Assembly (NCBI GenBank): GCA_902785785.1
Contig: CADAAA010000007.1
Span: 1 to 64,000 of the forward strand
Reading direction: 5' to 3'
Origin: an uncultured Bacteroidia bacterium
GTDB taxonomy: Bacteria; Bacteroidota; Bacteroidia; Bacteroidales; UBA932
Length of the DNA: 64,000 nt
Positions within the stretch are counted from its first letter, which is position 1; every line of letters begins with the position of its first letter. A program made the translations under genes and the position numbers. The notes under the pieces are model-generated. The model was not told where the DNA came from. It worked only from the letters and a program-made list of their open reading frames with translations, and searched no databases. Positions 43,575 to 52,656 of the stretch are shown here, one piece after another.

Positions 43575-46500
43575 TTCCCTTTGTACGACCAGTCGCGGGG
43601 AGCGGGGACCGGAGGCAGCGGCTTGCGGTCCTTGAGTTTGCTCATCAGCACTTCGATGGCCTTGTCCAGCTGCTCGTCGATGCCTGCCTGCTCCTTGATG
43701 GGATCGTTCTCTACATAGATATCGGGGTCGACTCCATGGTTCTCGATAATCCACTCACCGGTCTTCACGTCGTAATTGGTGAAGAACGGGACGCGGATGT
43801 CGGTGCCGTCCATGTACGGGAGCGATCCGCTGATACCGATGATGCCACCCCATGTGCGGGTACCGATCAGTTCGCCCAGTCCAGTGGCCTTGAAACTCCA
43901 GGGGAAGAGGTCGCCGTCGGATGCTGAGAACTTGTTGATAAGGCAGACCTTAGGTCCTACGAAAGTTCCCTCCGGAATGGTCCCGGTGCGGCTGGAGTTC
44001 CTGTACATAGTCATGCGGTAGGGCTCGCGCAGCAGTCGCTCGATGATCATCGGTGAAACGTTGCCGCCGCCGTTGGCGCGGTCGTCGATGATGAGGGCTT
44101 CCTTGTCCAGCTGGGGATAGTAGTAGCGGGCGAACTCGTTGAGACCCTCAGCACTCATGTCCGGGATGTAGATGTAGCCGATCTTGCCGTTGGATGCCTT
44201 GTCCACGTATTCGATGTTGTGCTGCACCCATTCATAGTGGATGAGCGGATACTCGTCGGCGATGGGTTTGACGACGACCTTGCGGGAGTCTGAACCGTTG
44301 GCCTTGGACGCTACCGTCAACTCGGTGAGCACGCCGGCCTTGCCGACCAGCAGCGAGTAGATATTCGCAACGTCCTTTAGGTCCTGACCGTCGATGGCAA
44401 GGATGTAGTCGCCCTCATTCACGCCGATACCGGGCTCGGTGAGCGGCGAACGCAGTGACTCGCTGTAAGGAGCGCCCTTGTAGATGTGGCTGACCTTGTA
44501 GCCGTTTTTCTCCTTGGTGACGGTGGCTCCGAGCAGGCCCATCTGCACGCGCTCCGGCTTGGGATAACTGCCGGGGGTGACGTAGGCGTGGCCGCAGGTA
44601 AGCTCGCTGATCATCTCTCCGATGATGTAGTTCAGGTCGAGGCGGGTCTTGGCGTAGGGGAGGAGCACCTCATACTTCTTCCTCATGGCGTTCCAGTCGA
44701 TGCCGTGCATGTTCTCGAGGTAGAATCCGTCGCGGTATGCGCGCCAGGCCTCGTCGAAGATCTGGGCCCATTCCTGCTCGTAGTCTATGTCTGCGACCAT
44801 GTCGGTGAGCTTCACTCCGTCACCTTCGAGGTTGACGCGTCCGCGGGGGATGTCGGTGACGTAGTATTTGCCGCGGTTGACGACAAGGGCTTTCTTCCCG
44901 ACGATGGAAAGATTGCCTTCGGCTACCTGCTTGGACTCGCCGGTGGCGAGGTCAAGGGACTGGGTGCCGCCGCGGCCGCCGTAAAGTATGACCTTGCCGT
45001 CGCAGTAGATGGGGCGGGCGCCGCCGCTGACGCCGGGCACGCGCAGGATGCGCTCGTAGATGCCGTCGGCATCCACCTGCACGGCGGGCGCGGCAGCCTT
45101 GTCATCCTTCTTCTGCTCCTTGGCCTCGGCAGGGGCCTCGCCATCCTTGGGCAGGAAAGGCGAAGGAGTGTCCTTTGACAGCACGGCGATGTACATCGCG
45201 CTCATGTTGGTGTATGCGTAGTTCCATTCCACCGAACTGTAGGTCGGGTTGAGGTCACGCGCCGAGGTGAAGATCAAGTACTTGCCATCCTCACTGAAGA
45301 TGGGCGATCCGGAGTCGTACCACTTCTCCGTGATGGGAATCTCCTTTCCGCTTGCAAGGTTGTACACATAGACTACACCCATCTCGTTGGCAGCGGGCTT
45401 GGTGTAGGTGATCCACTGGCCGTCGGAGGAGAAACTGACTCCCCTGAACTCCGCTTCGGGGTTGGTCATCAGGACCTTCTTCGCTCCGTCGGGTACGCTG
45501 ACCTGCACCAGGCGGTTCTTGCGGTCGCCGTAGAGGAGCGACTTGCTGTCCGGAGCCCATACGAGGCTGCGGATATAGGTGTCAGCCCCCTTTGTCAGCT
45601 GCGCAGGCTCGGTCTTCTCCATGTCCTGGAGATAGATTTCGGTCTCGCCCGTGCGGTCTGAGATGTAGGCGATGTACTTCCCGTCGGGGGAGAATTCAGC
45701 CCCGCGCTCGTTGGCGCCGGGCGTGCGGGTGATGTTGCGGGTGACACCGGCCTTGACGGGCACGTTGAAGACTTCTCCGCGTGCCGTGACGGCCATGCGG
45801 TCACCTTTCTCCGAGATGCTGATGTTGGAGAGATTCCTGTCCACATGCATCTTCTCCGGACGGGCATAGAGGCCCTCAGCATCGAGCTCGATATCTATCT
45901 TTCGGTACGAGCGGTCAGCGGGGTTCAGGGAATAGATATAGCCGCCGTTCTCGAAGACGATCCACTTGCCGTTGGTGCTCGGGAACTTGACGTCATACTC
46001 CTTGAAGTCCGTGACCTTGGAGGTCTGCCCGCTCTTGGTATCATAGACGAAGATGTTCATCCAGTGGTCACGGTCGGAGATGAAGAATATCTCGTCGCCC
46101 ACCCACATGGGGATGATGTCCTGGGCTTCGTTGTCGGTAACGGCCTTAACGGACTTGCCGTCATAGATCCAGATCTCGTCAGCCTGGCCGCCGCGGTAGT
46201 ATTTCCAGGTGCGGAACTCGCGGAAGACACGGTTGTACGCAAGCTTCTTCCCGTCGGGGGAATAGCTGCAGAAACCACCCTCCGGCAGAGGCAGGCATTC
46301 GCTCATGCCGCCGGAGGCCGGAACCTTCCAGAGTTTTCCGTCGAAGGAGTCGCTGATGCGGTTGCGGTACACAATCTCCTTTCCGTCAGGGGTCCATCCC
46401 ATGACGATGTTGTTCGGACCCATGCGGTCACCGAGGTCATCGCGGCTGTTGGTGCCGGTGAAAGTGAGCCGGACCGGCTCGCCGCCGGTGGCCGGCATCG

Positions 46501-46771
46501 AGTATACCTCGGTATTGCCGTCGTACTGACCCGTGAAGGCGATGGTGCGTCCGTCGGGAGAGTATTTGGCGAACATCTCATATCCGATGTGCGAGGTCAG
46601 GCGCACGGCGCGACCTCCGTTCAACGGAGCCTTGTAAAGGTCTCCGGCATAGGAGAATACGACATCGGTGCCGTTTGTGGTAGGGAATCGAAGGAGTCTT
46701 CCTTCTTCGGCGCGGGCTGAAACCGCAAACCCTGCCGCGAGCAGCAGGGTGCAGAGCAAAGCTTTATTCAT
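43571..46771 (-). CDS. Tricorn-like S41 serine protease
   Basis: This 1066-residue exported protein is homologous to tricorn protease. Two beta-propellers come first (repeats such as YEMFAKYSPDGRTIAFTGQY and AEFSPDGKYIAYISDRTG), then a PDZ domain (GIGVNEGDYILAIDGQDLKD) and an S41 protease domain. Catalytic residues are the His of LTCGHAYVTPG (about 725) and the Ser of NKFSASDGDLFPW (about 948); IENHGVDPDIYV follows. A lysine/alanine-rich linker (about 545-565) separates the second propeller from the protease part. The signal peptide ends in SARA. It is the last gene of a three-gene operon and overlaps the convergent neighbour by 4 bp. Confidence 0.93.
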   Translation of the reverse strand: MNKALLCTLLLAAGFAVSARAEEGRLLRFPTTNGTDVVFSYAGDLYKAPLNGGRAVRLTSHIGYEMFAKYSPDGRTIAFTGQYDGNTEVYSMPATGGEPVRLTFTGTNSRDDLGDRMGPNNIVMGWTPDGKEIVYRNRISDSFDGKLWKVPASGGMSECLPLPEGGFCSYSPDGKKLAYNRVFREFRTWKYYRGGQADEIWIYDGKSVKAVTDNEAQDIIPMWVGDEIFFISDRDHWMNIFVYDTKSGQTSKVTDFKEYDVKFPSTNGKWIVFENGGYIYSLNPADRSYRKIDIELDAEGLYARPEKMHVDRNLSNISISEKGDRMAVTARGEVFNVPVKAGVTRNITRTPGANERGAEFSPDGKYIAYISDRTGETEIYLQDMEKTEPAQLTKGADTYIRSLVWAPDSKSLLYGDRKNRLVQVSVPDGAKKVLMTNPEAEFRGVSFSSDGQWITYTKPAANEMGVVYVYNLASGKEIPITEKWYDSGSPIFSEDGKYLIFTSARDLNPTYSSVEWNYAYTNMSAMYIAVLSKDTPSPFLPKDGEAPAEAKEQKKDDKAAAPAVQVDADGIYERILRVPGVSGGARPIYCDGKVILYGGRGGTQSLDLATGESKQVAEGNLSIVGKKALVVNRGKYYVTDIPRGRVNLEGDGVKLTDMVADIDYEQEWAQIFDEAWRAYRDGFYLENMHGIDWNAMRKKYEVLLPYAKTRLDLNYIIGEMISELTCGHAYVTPGSYPKPERVQMGLLGATVTKEKNGYKVSHIYKGAPYSESLRSPLTEPGIGVNEGDYILAIDGQDLKDVANIYSLLVGKAGVLTELTVASKANGSDSRKVVVKPIADEYPLIHYEWVQHNIEYVDKASNGKIGYIYIPDMSAEGLNEFARYYYPQLDKEALIIDDRANGGGNVSPMIIERLLREPYRMTMYRNSSRTGTIPEGTFVGPKVCLINKFSASDGDLFPWSFKATGLGELIGTRTWGGIIGISGSLPYMDGTDIRVPFFTNYDVKTGEWIIENHGVDPDIYVENDPIKEQAGIDEQLDKAIEVLMSKLKDRKPLPPVPAPRDWSYKGN

Positions 46772-46781
46772 GGGTTAAGGA

Positions 46782-47552
46782 TTATTTCTTCTTGGTGTAG
46801 TTGTCAGCCTTGACCTTCATCCTTTCCGCACGCTTGAGGTTGTCAGGGTGCGAGGAGAACATCTGGGCGACGGAAGAGGCCTGGGAGCCTTCAGCGAGCT
46901 TGGTCAGCTTCATCAGCGAGTTGAACATGCCGTAAGGGTCATGGCCATGGGCCACGGCAAACTCGAAGCCGTACTCGTCGGCCTTGTACTCCTGCTTCTG
47001 GGAGAACTGGGCGTTGACCAGGGCCTGTCCGATGTTGCCGGCGACGGCCTGCGTCACGGCGCCCACCGAGCCGGCCGCTCCGACAAGGTCGCTGGCGGCC
47101 GAAGCCATATAGGCCTTCTTGAGGGCGTTCTTGGAGTCCTGATGGACGACATGGCCGATCTCATGGCCGATGACGGCGATGAGCTCGTCGTCCGTCATGA
47201 GATCCATCAGGCCGGAGTACACGCGCACCGAACCGTCGCCGCTGGCGAAGGCGTTGACCTCATCGGTCTTGTAGACCTTGTAGTTGAGGGTCATGCCGTT
47301 GATCTGGTTGATGCCTGACATCAGCCTGCGGAGGCGGGTGATGTATGCCCCGTTGTCAATGGTGTTCTGCTGGTCCAGCTGGGCGACGGACTGGCGGCAG
47401 AGCTCCACGATCTGCTCGTCGGAGATGGCCATGGCCGTGACGGCCTTGCCGGTGGCGGAGGCGATGCGCTGTCCGTCCCAGTTTATACTCGTCAAAAGGC
47501 CGCAGCCGGCGAATAGCCAGGCTGCAGCCAGCAGGGTGATTATCCTTTTCAT
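46782..47552 (-). CDS. M48-family zinc metalloprotease lipoprotein
   Basis: This 256-residue protein belongs to family M48 (BepA/LoiP-like). The zinc-binding motif is VIGHEIGHVVHQ (about 127-138), and the third ligand Glu lies in EYKADEYGFEFAV. The signal peptide ends in a lipobox (FAGC), placing it in the periplasm, facing the outer membrane. Such enzymes degrade misfolded outer-membrane proteins. It is the middle gene of the operon, 4 bp after the EF-hand gene and 10 bp before the tricorn-like gene. Confidence 0.93.
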   Translation of the reverse strand: MKRIITLLAAAWLFAGCGLLTSINWDGQRIASATGKAVTAMAISDEQIVELCRQSVAQLDQQNTIDNGAYITRLRRLMSGINQINGMTLNYKVYKTDEVNAFASGDGSVRVYSGLMDLMTDDELIAVIGHEIGHVVHQDSKNALKKAYMASAASDLVGAAGSVGAVTQAVAGNIGQALVNAQFSQKQEYKADEYGFEFAVAHGHDPYGMFNSLMKLTKLAEGSQASSVAQMFSSHPDNLKRAERMKVKADNYTKKK

Positions 47553-47556
47553 TTTA

Positions 47557-48030
47557 CTATTTTCCCTTGAGGATGCTTCCGAGGACGCTTCCTGCGACGG
47601 AGCCGAGGAGGCCGCCGGACTTTTTCTGCTTGGGCTGTGCGCCGCTGAGCGACAGGATGATATCGTTCAGGTCGACGTCACCGTCGCCGTCCATGTCCCT
47701 GATCAGGCCGGAGAGTTTGCCGATGATGGTCGGGATAAGGCCGGAAAGGGCGGAGTTGGTCTTGGTGCCGAGTCCGAGCTTGCTTAGGATATTGTTGGCG
47801 AAGAGCTTGCCGGCGAGTGCGGTGACCGGGCTGGTCGCGGCGTTGGATTTGCCGCTGAAGAGGCCCTTGAGGATATCTACTCCACCGGGAGCCGTAGCGG
47901 TCTGGGTGAGGCTCTTGAGGACGGAGTCGGAGAGTCCGTTGAGGACTGTGCTCTGTACGTTGGAGGGAATTTCGACGCCCTGGGCTGCGGATGCGACAGT
48001 CTTGGCGAGAAGATCGGTAAGAGATGCCAT
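47557..48030 (-). CDS. EF-hand (dockerin-like loop) protein, DUF937-like
   Basis: This 157-residue protein has no signal peptide. A calcium-binding loop DMDGDGDVDLND at about 111-122 matches the EF-hand/dockerin consensus exactly. The sequence around it (LAGKLFANNILSKLGLGTK, LIPTIIGKLSGLIRD) is helical and resembles DUF937-type proteins. A Gly/Ser-rich C-terminus (SGGLLGSVAGSVLGSILKG) may be membrane-associated. It is the first gene of the operon with the M48 and tricorn-like proteases. Confidence 0.75.
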   Translation of the reverse strand: MASLTDLLAKTVASAAQGVEIPSNVQSTVLNGLSDSVLKSLTQTATAPGGVDILKGLFSGKSNAATSPVTALAGKLFANNILSKLGLGTKTNSALSGLIPTIIGKLSGLIRDMDGDGDVDLNDIILSLSGAQPKQKKSGGLLGSVAGSVLGSILKGK

Positions 48031-48148
48031 AATCAGTTTAGAATTAGTGTTTCAGTGTTTTCTGTTCAATAATGGTGTGTCCGGAACGGGTGTCCGGTTT
48101 GGTAAAAATAATAAAATATCCTGAATTGTGGAGAAAGTTCTCGTTTTT

Positions 48149-48179
48149 TTTGCAATTTCCTAAAACTGTTGTAAATTTG
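48149..48179 (+). promoter_or_regulatory. Promoter of the tRNA-Gln/tRNA-Met unit
   Basis: TTTG at 48149-48152 and TAAATTTG at 48172-48179 are 19 bp apart, 36 bp before the tRNA-Gln. Confidence 0.7.
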
Positions 48180-48215
48180 CACTCCCGTTTCGGCGGGGTA
48201 TTGACATAAGCACAT

Positions 48216-48286
48216 TGAGATATGGTGTAATGGTAGCACTACAGATTCTGGCTCTGTCAGTGAGGGTTCGAGTCCTTCTATCTCAA
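48216..48286 (+). tRNA. tRNA-Gln (CTG anticodon)
   Basis: The 71-nt sequence folds as a cloverleaf: acceptor TGAGATA with TATCTCA, anticodon stem ACAGA/TCTGT, anticodon CTG at 48248-48250 and a normal T loop (TTCGAGT). The CCA end is not encoded. Confidence 0.93.
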
Positions 48287-48307
48287 CAACCCCTCGGGGT
48301 TTATGAT

Positions 48308-48381
48308 GGCGGGGTAGCTCAGCTGGTTAGAGCGTCGGATTCATAATCCGGAGGTCGTGGGATCATGCCCCACTCCCGCTA
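48308..48381 (+). tRNA. tRNA-Met (CAT anticodon)
   Basis: The 74-nt sequence folds with acceptor GGCGGGG/TCCCGCT (two G-U pairs), D arm GCTC/GAGC, anticodon loop TTCATAA with CAT at 48342-48344, and T stem GTGGG/CCCAC. It lacks the G-C run of an initiator tRNA, so it is elongator tRNA-Met, or tRNA-Ile if the C is modified to lysidine. The T loop reads ATCATGC in place of the usual TTCRANN. It forms a unit with tRNA-Gln, 21 bp apart. Confidence 0.88.
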
Positions 48382-48447
48382 CCCAGTCAGCAATATAAGT
48401 AAGAGGCCTGTATGAAGCCCTTACGCCAAAACATCTCATATATACGT

Positions 48448-48476
48448 CCGGCGCTTTGCACAGCGGCGGTTTTTTT
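48448..48476 (+). terminator. Terminator of the tRNA unit
   Basis: CCGGCGCT at 48448-48455 pairs with AGCGGCGG at 48462-48469 (one mismatch) and is followed by a seven-T run. Confidence 0.65.
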
Positions 48477-48490
48477 GTATATTGCAGTCC

Positions 48491-49207
48491 ATGAGTGTCC
48501 TGCTGGATCAAATGCTCTCCTGCGCGGACCCGTCTCAGGTGGCGGGGCTTTCCCGGTTTTTCAAGACCGGGCCCGGGCAATATGGTGAAGGGGACCGCTT
48601 CCTTGGCATCAAGGTTCCGGTGACGCGTGCGGTGGTCAAGGACTGTTGGAGGAGGACGGGTTTTGCCGATTTGGAGGAATGCATCGCCAGCGGGTACCAC
48701 GAGGTACGTTTGGCGGCATTGCTCTGCCTGGTGGCAATCTTCGAGAATGCGGGGAAGAAATCCGGCCGGGATATAGAATTGCAGCGGAAGTGCGTGGAGT
48801 TTTACCTCTCTCATACTGACCGCATCAACAACTGGGACCTGGTGGACCTGTCCTGCTATCCGCTGCTGGGCGTATGGCTGCTGGACAAGGACCGGACCCT
48901 GTTATATGATTTTGCACGGAACGGGAAAACCATGTGGGAGCAGCGGATAGGCATCGTAAGTACGATGACTTTCATCCGGCACGGGCAGTTGGATGATACT
49001 TTCGCCATCGCCGACATCCTGCTGCACCATCCGCATGACCTGATCCACAAGGCCGTCGGCTGGCTGCTCCGCGAAGCGGGCAAGCGCGACGGCAGCGCCC
49101 TTCGGGCCTGGCTCGCGCCCCGGTACGGGGCCATGCCTAGGACCATGCTCCGCTACGCCATCGAGAAGTTCCCCGACGATGAGCGGAGGATGTACTTGAC
49201 AAAATGA
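48491..49207 (+). CDS. AlkD-like DNA alkylation repair protein
   Basis: This 238-residue protein belongs to the AlkD family of HEAT-like-repeat DNA glycosylases, which remove alkylated bases. Family blocks are FKTGPGQYGEGDRFLGIKVP, HEVRLAALLCLVAIFENAG, NNWDLVDLSCYPLLGVWLL and LLHHPHDLIHKAVGWLLREA. The ATG at 48491 is used; an in-frame TTG lies at 48482. It is a single gene just after the tRNA terminator. Confidence 0.93.
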   Translation: MSVLLDQMLSCADPSQVAGLSRFFKTGPGQYGEGDRFLGIKVPVTRAVVKDCWRRTGFADLEECIASGYHEVRLAALLCLVAIFENAGKKSGRDIELQRKCVEFYLSHTDRINNWDLVDLSCYPLLGVWLLDKDRTLLYDFARNGKTMWEQRIGIVSTMTFIRHGQLDDTFAIADILLHHPHDLIHKAVGWLLREAGKRDGSALRAWLAPRYGAMPRTMLRYAIEKFPDDERRMYLTK

Positions 49208-49281
49208 CGGTTTCTTGAAAGCGGCCGTGCAGTAATCTGTGAAGAGTACCGTTTAAGTGTCAGAATCAATATAGAACAAAT

Positions 49282-49794
49282 ATGAAAAAGTTTGTTTTCG
49301 TCTTATGCGCTGCACTATTCCTTGCAGGATGCAGTTGGGTTTGGGATGGATTTCCTAAATCTCAGGATTTCGTCAGCTCCGGTTGCGCATCTGAGACCAA
49401 GGCGGGTCTGTATGATGCCGAATCGGAACTTATGCTCAAGTATACTCCGGAAGGCCTTCTTGTCTCAAGGAAAAATGCCGAGATGAACTGTGCCATCAAG
49501 GACGGAGGGATCGATTGTGAGGTTTCCGTTGACCGTGACGTCATCAAATACAATGTACGCCAGAAATCTGAACTGTCTGCAAACTGCATATGCCTTGTAG
49601 AGGAAATGTCGTCCACCATATCCGGACTGAAGGAGGGATCCGACTACAACTTCTATTATTCGTGTCAGGGTGAAGCTCCTCTTGTACCCATCAGTTTTAC
49701 TTACAAGAAGGGATTCGTGCTGGTCGTCGATACCGATCTCTATGCGGCCCCGCTTGTAGACATGGGAGACGGTACCTGGGGATACGATATATAG
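49282..49794 (+). CDS. Cysteine-rich lipoprotein, first of a tandem pair
   Basis: This 170-residue protein has a lipoprotein signal (LAGC, Cys17). The mature part has conserved cysteines in SSGCASETKAG, EMNCAIKDGGIDCEV, ANCICLVEEM and FYYSCQGEAP, and ends in a hydrophobic-acidic block (VLVVDTDLY). The following gene is its paralogue with all these cysteines in the same order. I do not recognise the family. No enzyme motif is seen. Confidence 0.8.
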   Translation: MKKFVFVLCAALFLAGCSWVWDGFPKSQDFVSSGCASETKAGLYDAESELMLKYTPEGLLVSRKNAEMNCAIKDGGIDCEVSVDRDVIKYNVRQKSELSANCICLVEEMSSTISGLKEGSDYNFYYSCQGEAPLVPISFTYKKGFVLVVDTDLYAAPLVDMGDGTWGYDI

Positions 49795-49868
49795 CCGTTC
49801 TTGTGGGGGGCTTGTGGGATTATTCATGAAAAATCCGTTTATTTGCATATAACTGAATTTGTTGTACC

Positions 49869-50333
49869 ATGAAACGAATCATTTTGATACTCTTTTCAGC
49901 GACCATCCTTCTGGCGTGTTCCAAGGAGACGGCAGTCGAGCTGGTGAGCTTTACCGACACTGGCTGCGACAGAAACTCTCTGGTCCCTGATACCAAAGCC
50001 GGTTCTGATTCCCAACTGATCCTCTCTTACTCCGACGAAGGCCTGGTCATCACGAGGACCAATGCCATGCTGAACTGTTCCATCAGCCAGGGTGGAATCT
50101 CCTGTGACGTGTCTTCCGAGGAGAATGTCATCGAATGCCATGTGTACGAGACGCAGGGCAAGACCTTGAAGTGCATGTGCCCGGTCAAGAACATGACTAC
50201 GACCGTAGGCGGCCTGAGGCTTAACAAGGAATATGTCCTTTATTATTCATGCGACGGCGATTTCGCTCCGATCAGCTTCACTTACAGCAAGAATCTGAAT
50301 ATGGTCCTGGACGCTGACCTGTACAAGCTATAG
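49869..50333 (+). CDS. Cysteine-rich lipoprotein, second of a tandem pair
   Basis: This 154-residue protein has a lipoprotein signal (LLAC). It aligns with its upstream neighbour along its whole length: DTGCDRNSL..TKAG, MLNCSISQGGISCDV, LKCMCPVKNM, YYSCDGD..PISFTYSK and VLDADLY. The pair probably arose by tandem duplication. A role on the cell surface or in the periplasm is inferred from the signal. The DUF3089 gene starts 1 bp after its stop. Confidence 0.8.
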   Translation: MKRIILILFSATILLACSKETAVELVSFTDTGCDRNSLVPDTKAGSDSQLILSYSDEGLVITRTNAMLNCSISQGGISCDVSSEENVIECHVYETQGKTLKCMCPVKNMTTTVGGLRLNKEYVLYYSCDGDFAPISFTYSKNLNMVLDADLYKL

Positions 50334-50334
50334 G

Positions 50335-51288
50335 ATGAAGCCGGCAGTCTGGCTGTCAATAGCCGCAATCCTGTCGGTGGCGTGCGGCCGCGGGCGGGAG
50401 ACCGTTCCGGCTGCGCCGGACTACGGCAGCCCAGCCGCCTGGTACACCACCCTCCGCGGCGGCGAAGCCGACATTTTCTATATCAGCTCCACCGAGACTT
50501 TCGACCATACCGGTCCTGATGGCAAGATGCTGCACCACGCAGAGGCGGCGGACTCCGCCGCCTGCCCCGGAATCCGTATGGAGATGGAGGGAGTCGACAG
50601 GCGTTTCGGTGGATCGCTGGATTTCTATTCACCTTTCTACCGCCAGATCACCATGGAGACCTATAGAGACGACGAACTTGTCCGGCGTCGTTTCCCCGTG
50701 GCGCTGGATGACGCCCGGAGGGCCTTTGACCATTACCTGAAGCACATCAACAAAGGCCGTCCTTTCGTCTTGGCCGGTTTCAGCCAAGGCGGCCAGATCG
50801 TTGTCGAGCTGCTCAAGGAAATGCCCGACAGCATCGCTCAAAGGATGATTGCCGCTTATGTCCTCGGCTGGAAGATAACCAGGGAGGAGCTTGAAAAGTA
50901 TCCTGTCATCCGGCCGGCCCAGCGCTCCGACGACACCGGCGTGACCGTCTGCTACAACTCCGTGCGCCGGCCGGAAGATGCTTCCGCCCTTGTCAGCGGC
51001 GGCAACGCGGTCGCCATCAACCCGGTCAACTGGCGCACCGACGCCACTCCCGCCGTCATGCACGATACACTTACGGTCACCCTCGATCCGGTGACGAAAC
51101 TGCTGCTGGTGGACGGCTACGATGTCGTGGATTACGACACGTCATTCTTCAATGAAGGGTGCTACCATACCTTCGAGATCCGTTGGTACAGCGACTTTCT
51201 CCGCGACAATATCGAGGAGCGCACACGCGCATGGCTGGAAGCCAACGAAGAAAAATCAGGGGACAGGGTCATACCCGCTGCCGCCTAA
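50335..51288 (+). CDS. DUF3089-family alpha/beta hydrolase lipoprotein
   Basis: This 317-residue protein has a lipobox (LSVAC). It follows the DUF3089 family pattern: an N-terminal [32 protein letters not shown], and the nucleophile elbow [17 protein letters not shown] with Ser150. C-terminal [16 protein letters not shown] is also typical. The reaction is unknown. The gene follows the lipoprotein pair directly and probably shares their transcript. Its 3' end overlaps the convergent yidD gene by 33 bp. Confidence 0.88.
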   Translation: MKPAVWLSIAAILSVACGRGRETVPAAPDYGSPAAWYTTLRGGEADIFYISSTETFDHTGPDGKMLHHAEAADSAACPGIRMEMEGVDRRFGGSLDFYSPFYRQITMETYRDDELVRRRFPVALDDARRAFDHYLKHINKGRPFVLAGFSQGGQIVVELLKEMPDSIAQRMIAAYVLGWKITREELEKYPVIRPAQRSDDTGVTVCYNSVRRPEDASALVSGGNAVAINPVNWRTDATPAVMHDTLTVTLDPVTKLLLVDGYDVVDYDTSFFNEGCYHTFEIRWYSDFLRDNIEERTRAWLEANEEKSGDRVIPAAA

Positions 51289-51507
51289 CGGGTGGCAGCG
51301 CAGTATGCGCTTGAGCGACAGCCAGAACCCCTTTATAGGGCCGTATTTGCGGAACGCCTCCAGCGCATATTGCGAGCAGGTCGGCGTGAAGCGGCAGGTC
51401 GGGGGCTTGAGCGGGGAAATGCAGCGGCGGTAGAAGAGTATCAGCCAGATGAAAGGTGCGCTCAGCACCTTGCGCAAGACGCGGTGTATGTCTTTCCACG
51501 TGATCAT
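51256..51507 (-). CDS. yidD: Membrane protein insertion efficiency factor YidD
   Basis: This 83-residue protein matches Yid[40 protein letters not shown] and [16 protein letters not shown] are its three signature blocks, with three conserved cysteines. It helps insert proteins into the inner membrane. It follows rnpA with a 4-bp overlap, the usual Bacteroidetes and wider bacterial order. Confidence 0.95.
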   Translation of the reverse strand: MITWKDIHRVLRKVLSAPFIWLILFYRRCISPLKPPTCRFTPTCSQYALEAFRKYGPIKGFWLSLKRILRCHPLGGSGYDPVP

Positions 51508-51872
51508 GACTTCTCCTCCGTTTTGGATGCCAATGAACGGAGGATATCCGCCACGTCTTGGTGAATGATCTGATAATCAAGAATTTCTTTGGAATTGTAG
51601 ACCAGCATCAGGTCCAGCGGGCCTGCGCCGTCGAGCAATTCCTTCTGTGTACGGTAGCTCTCGCGGAGGCGGCGCTTCAGGAGGTTGCGCTTCACCGCGC
51701 GTTTGAAAAAACGCTTGGAGACCGAGACCATGATGCGGTTCGTTTCTCCGCCGCCGGGTTTTATGACGCAGTATTTGAGACAGCCCGACGCGCCCCAGCG
51801 CCCTTTCTTCATCAGGGTGCCGACGGCTGTCTTACCGGACAGCCGCTCATTCTTGGGCAGTGTCTGGGTCAT
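51504..51872 (-). CDS. rnpA: Ribonuclease P protein component
   Basis: This 122-residue protein is the basic subunit of RNase P, which trims tRNA 5' ends. The signature [20 protein letters not shown] is present; [20 protein letters not shown] and [20 protein letters not shown] fit the family. It overlaps yidD by 4 bp and follows hemD 5 bp later. No rpmH is nearby, as is normal for Bacteroidetes. Confidence 0.95.
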   Translation of the reverse strand: MTQTLPKNERLSGKTAVGTLMKKGRWGASGCLKYCVIKPGGGETNRIMVSVSKRFFKRAVKRNLLKRRLRESYRTQKELLDGAGPLDLMLVYNSKEILDYQIIHQDVADILRSLASKTEEKS

Positions 51873-51877
51873 ATCTT

Positions 51878-52621
51878 TTACTGGTTTTCTTTCAGATAGC
51901 TCTCGATGGCTCCGGCAACGGAACGGTGCTCCGGAGAGGGAGCCTTTACCGCGATCTGAAGTCCGGCGTCTTCCATGGCCTTCACAATGGACTTGCCATA
52001 GGAGATGAAGCGGATGTCACCCTGGGTGAATCCGGGGAAGTTCTTGTACAACGACTCCACGTCGGATGGGTTGTAGAACACGATCATGTCATACGAGGCG
52101 GGATCCAGTCCCTTGATGTCGTTGGAGACGGACTTGACGAGTACCACGGTCGTGTAGTCGAGCCCCTTCTCGTCAAAGAGCCTGGTCATGGCCTCGGGCT
52201 TGGAGTTGTCCGAGGTGGTGATCAGGAACTTCTCGCCCTTATGCTTGGTGCCGATGAGGTCGATGACCGACTGGGGGGTGCCGTTACCGTAGAAAATCTT
52301 GCGCTTGCGGAAGATGATGTGCTTCTGCAGGTACATGGCGACAGCCTCGGTAGTACAGAAATACTTCATGGTCTCGGGAATCTTGATCCTGAGGTCGTCA
52401 GCCATCATGAAGTAAGCGTCGATGGCATGTCTGGAGGAAAAGACGACGGCCGTGAAATCCAGGAAATTGATCCTCTGCGCCCGGAATTCCCGCGAGGAAA
52501 GGGGTTCGATGGAATAGAAAGGTTCGAAGTCGATCCGTACTCCGTATTTTTCGGTCAGCGATACGTATGGGGAAGTATTCGTCGGCTCTTTCTGCGAAAT
52601 AAGTATCTTGTTGACAGTCAT
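51878..52621 (-). CDS. hemD: Uroporphyrinogen-III synthase
   Basis: This 247-residue protein matches the HemD family, which closes the tetrapyrrole ring. Family-like blocks are ILISQKEPTNTSPYVSLTEK, FTAVVFSSRHAIDAYF, YDMIVFYNPSDVESLYKNFP and FISYGKSIVKAMEDAGLQI. HemD sequences diverge strongly, but the gene's place between DUF4271 and rnpA is the conserved Bacteroidetes arrangement and supports the call. Start at 52621 follows the SUI1-DUF4271 pair. Confidence 0.9.
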   Translation of the reverse strand: MTVNKILISQKEPTNTSPYVSLTEKYGVRIDFEPFYSIEPLSSREFRAQRINFLDFTAVVFSSRHAIDAYFMMADDLRIKIPETMKYFCTTEAVAMYLQKHIIFRKRKIFYGNGTPQSVIDLIGTKHKGEKFLITTSDNSKPEAMTRLFDEKGLDYTTVVLVKSVSNDIKGLDPASYDMIVFYNPSDVESLYKNFPGFTQGDIRFISYGKSIVKAMEDAGLQIAVKAPSPEHRSVAGAIESYLKENQ

Positions 52622-52656
52622 CTTTTTGTGCTCTTTGTTCCGTCATCCATGGAGCA

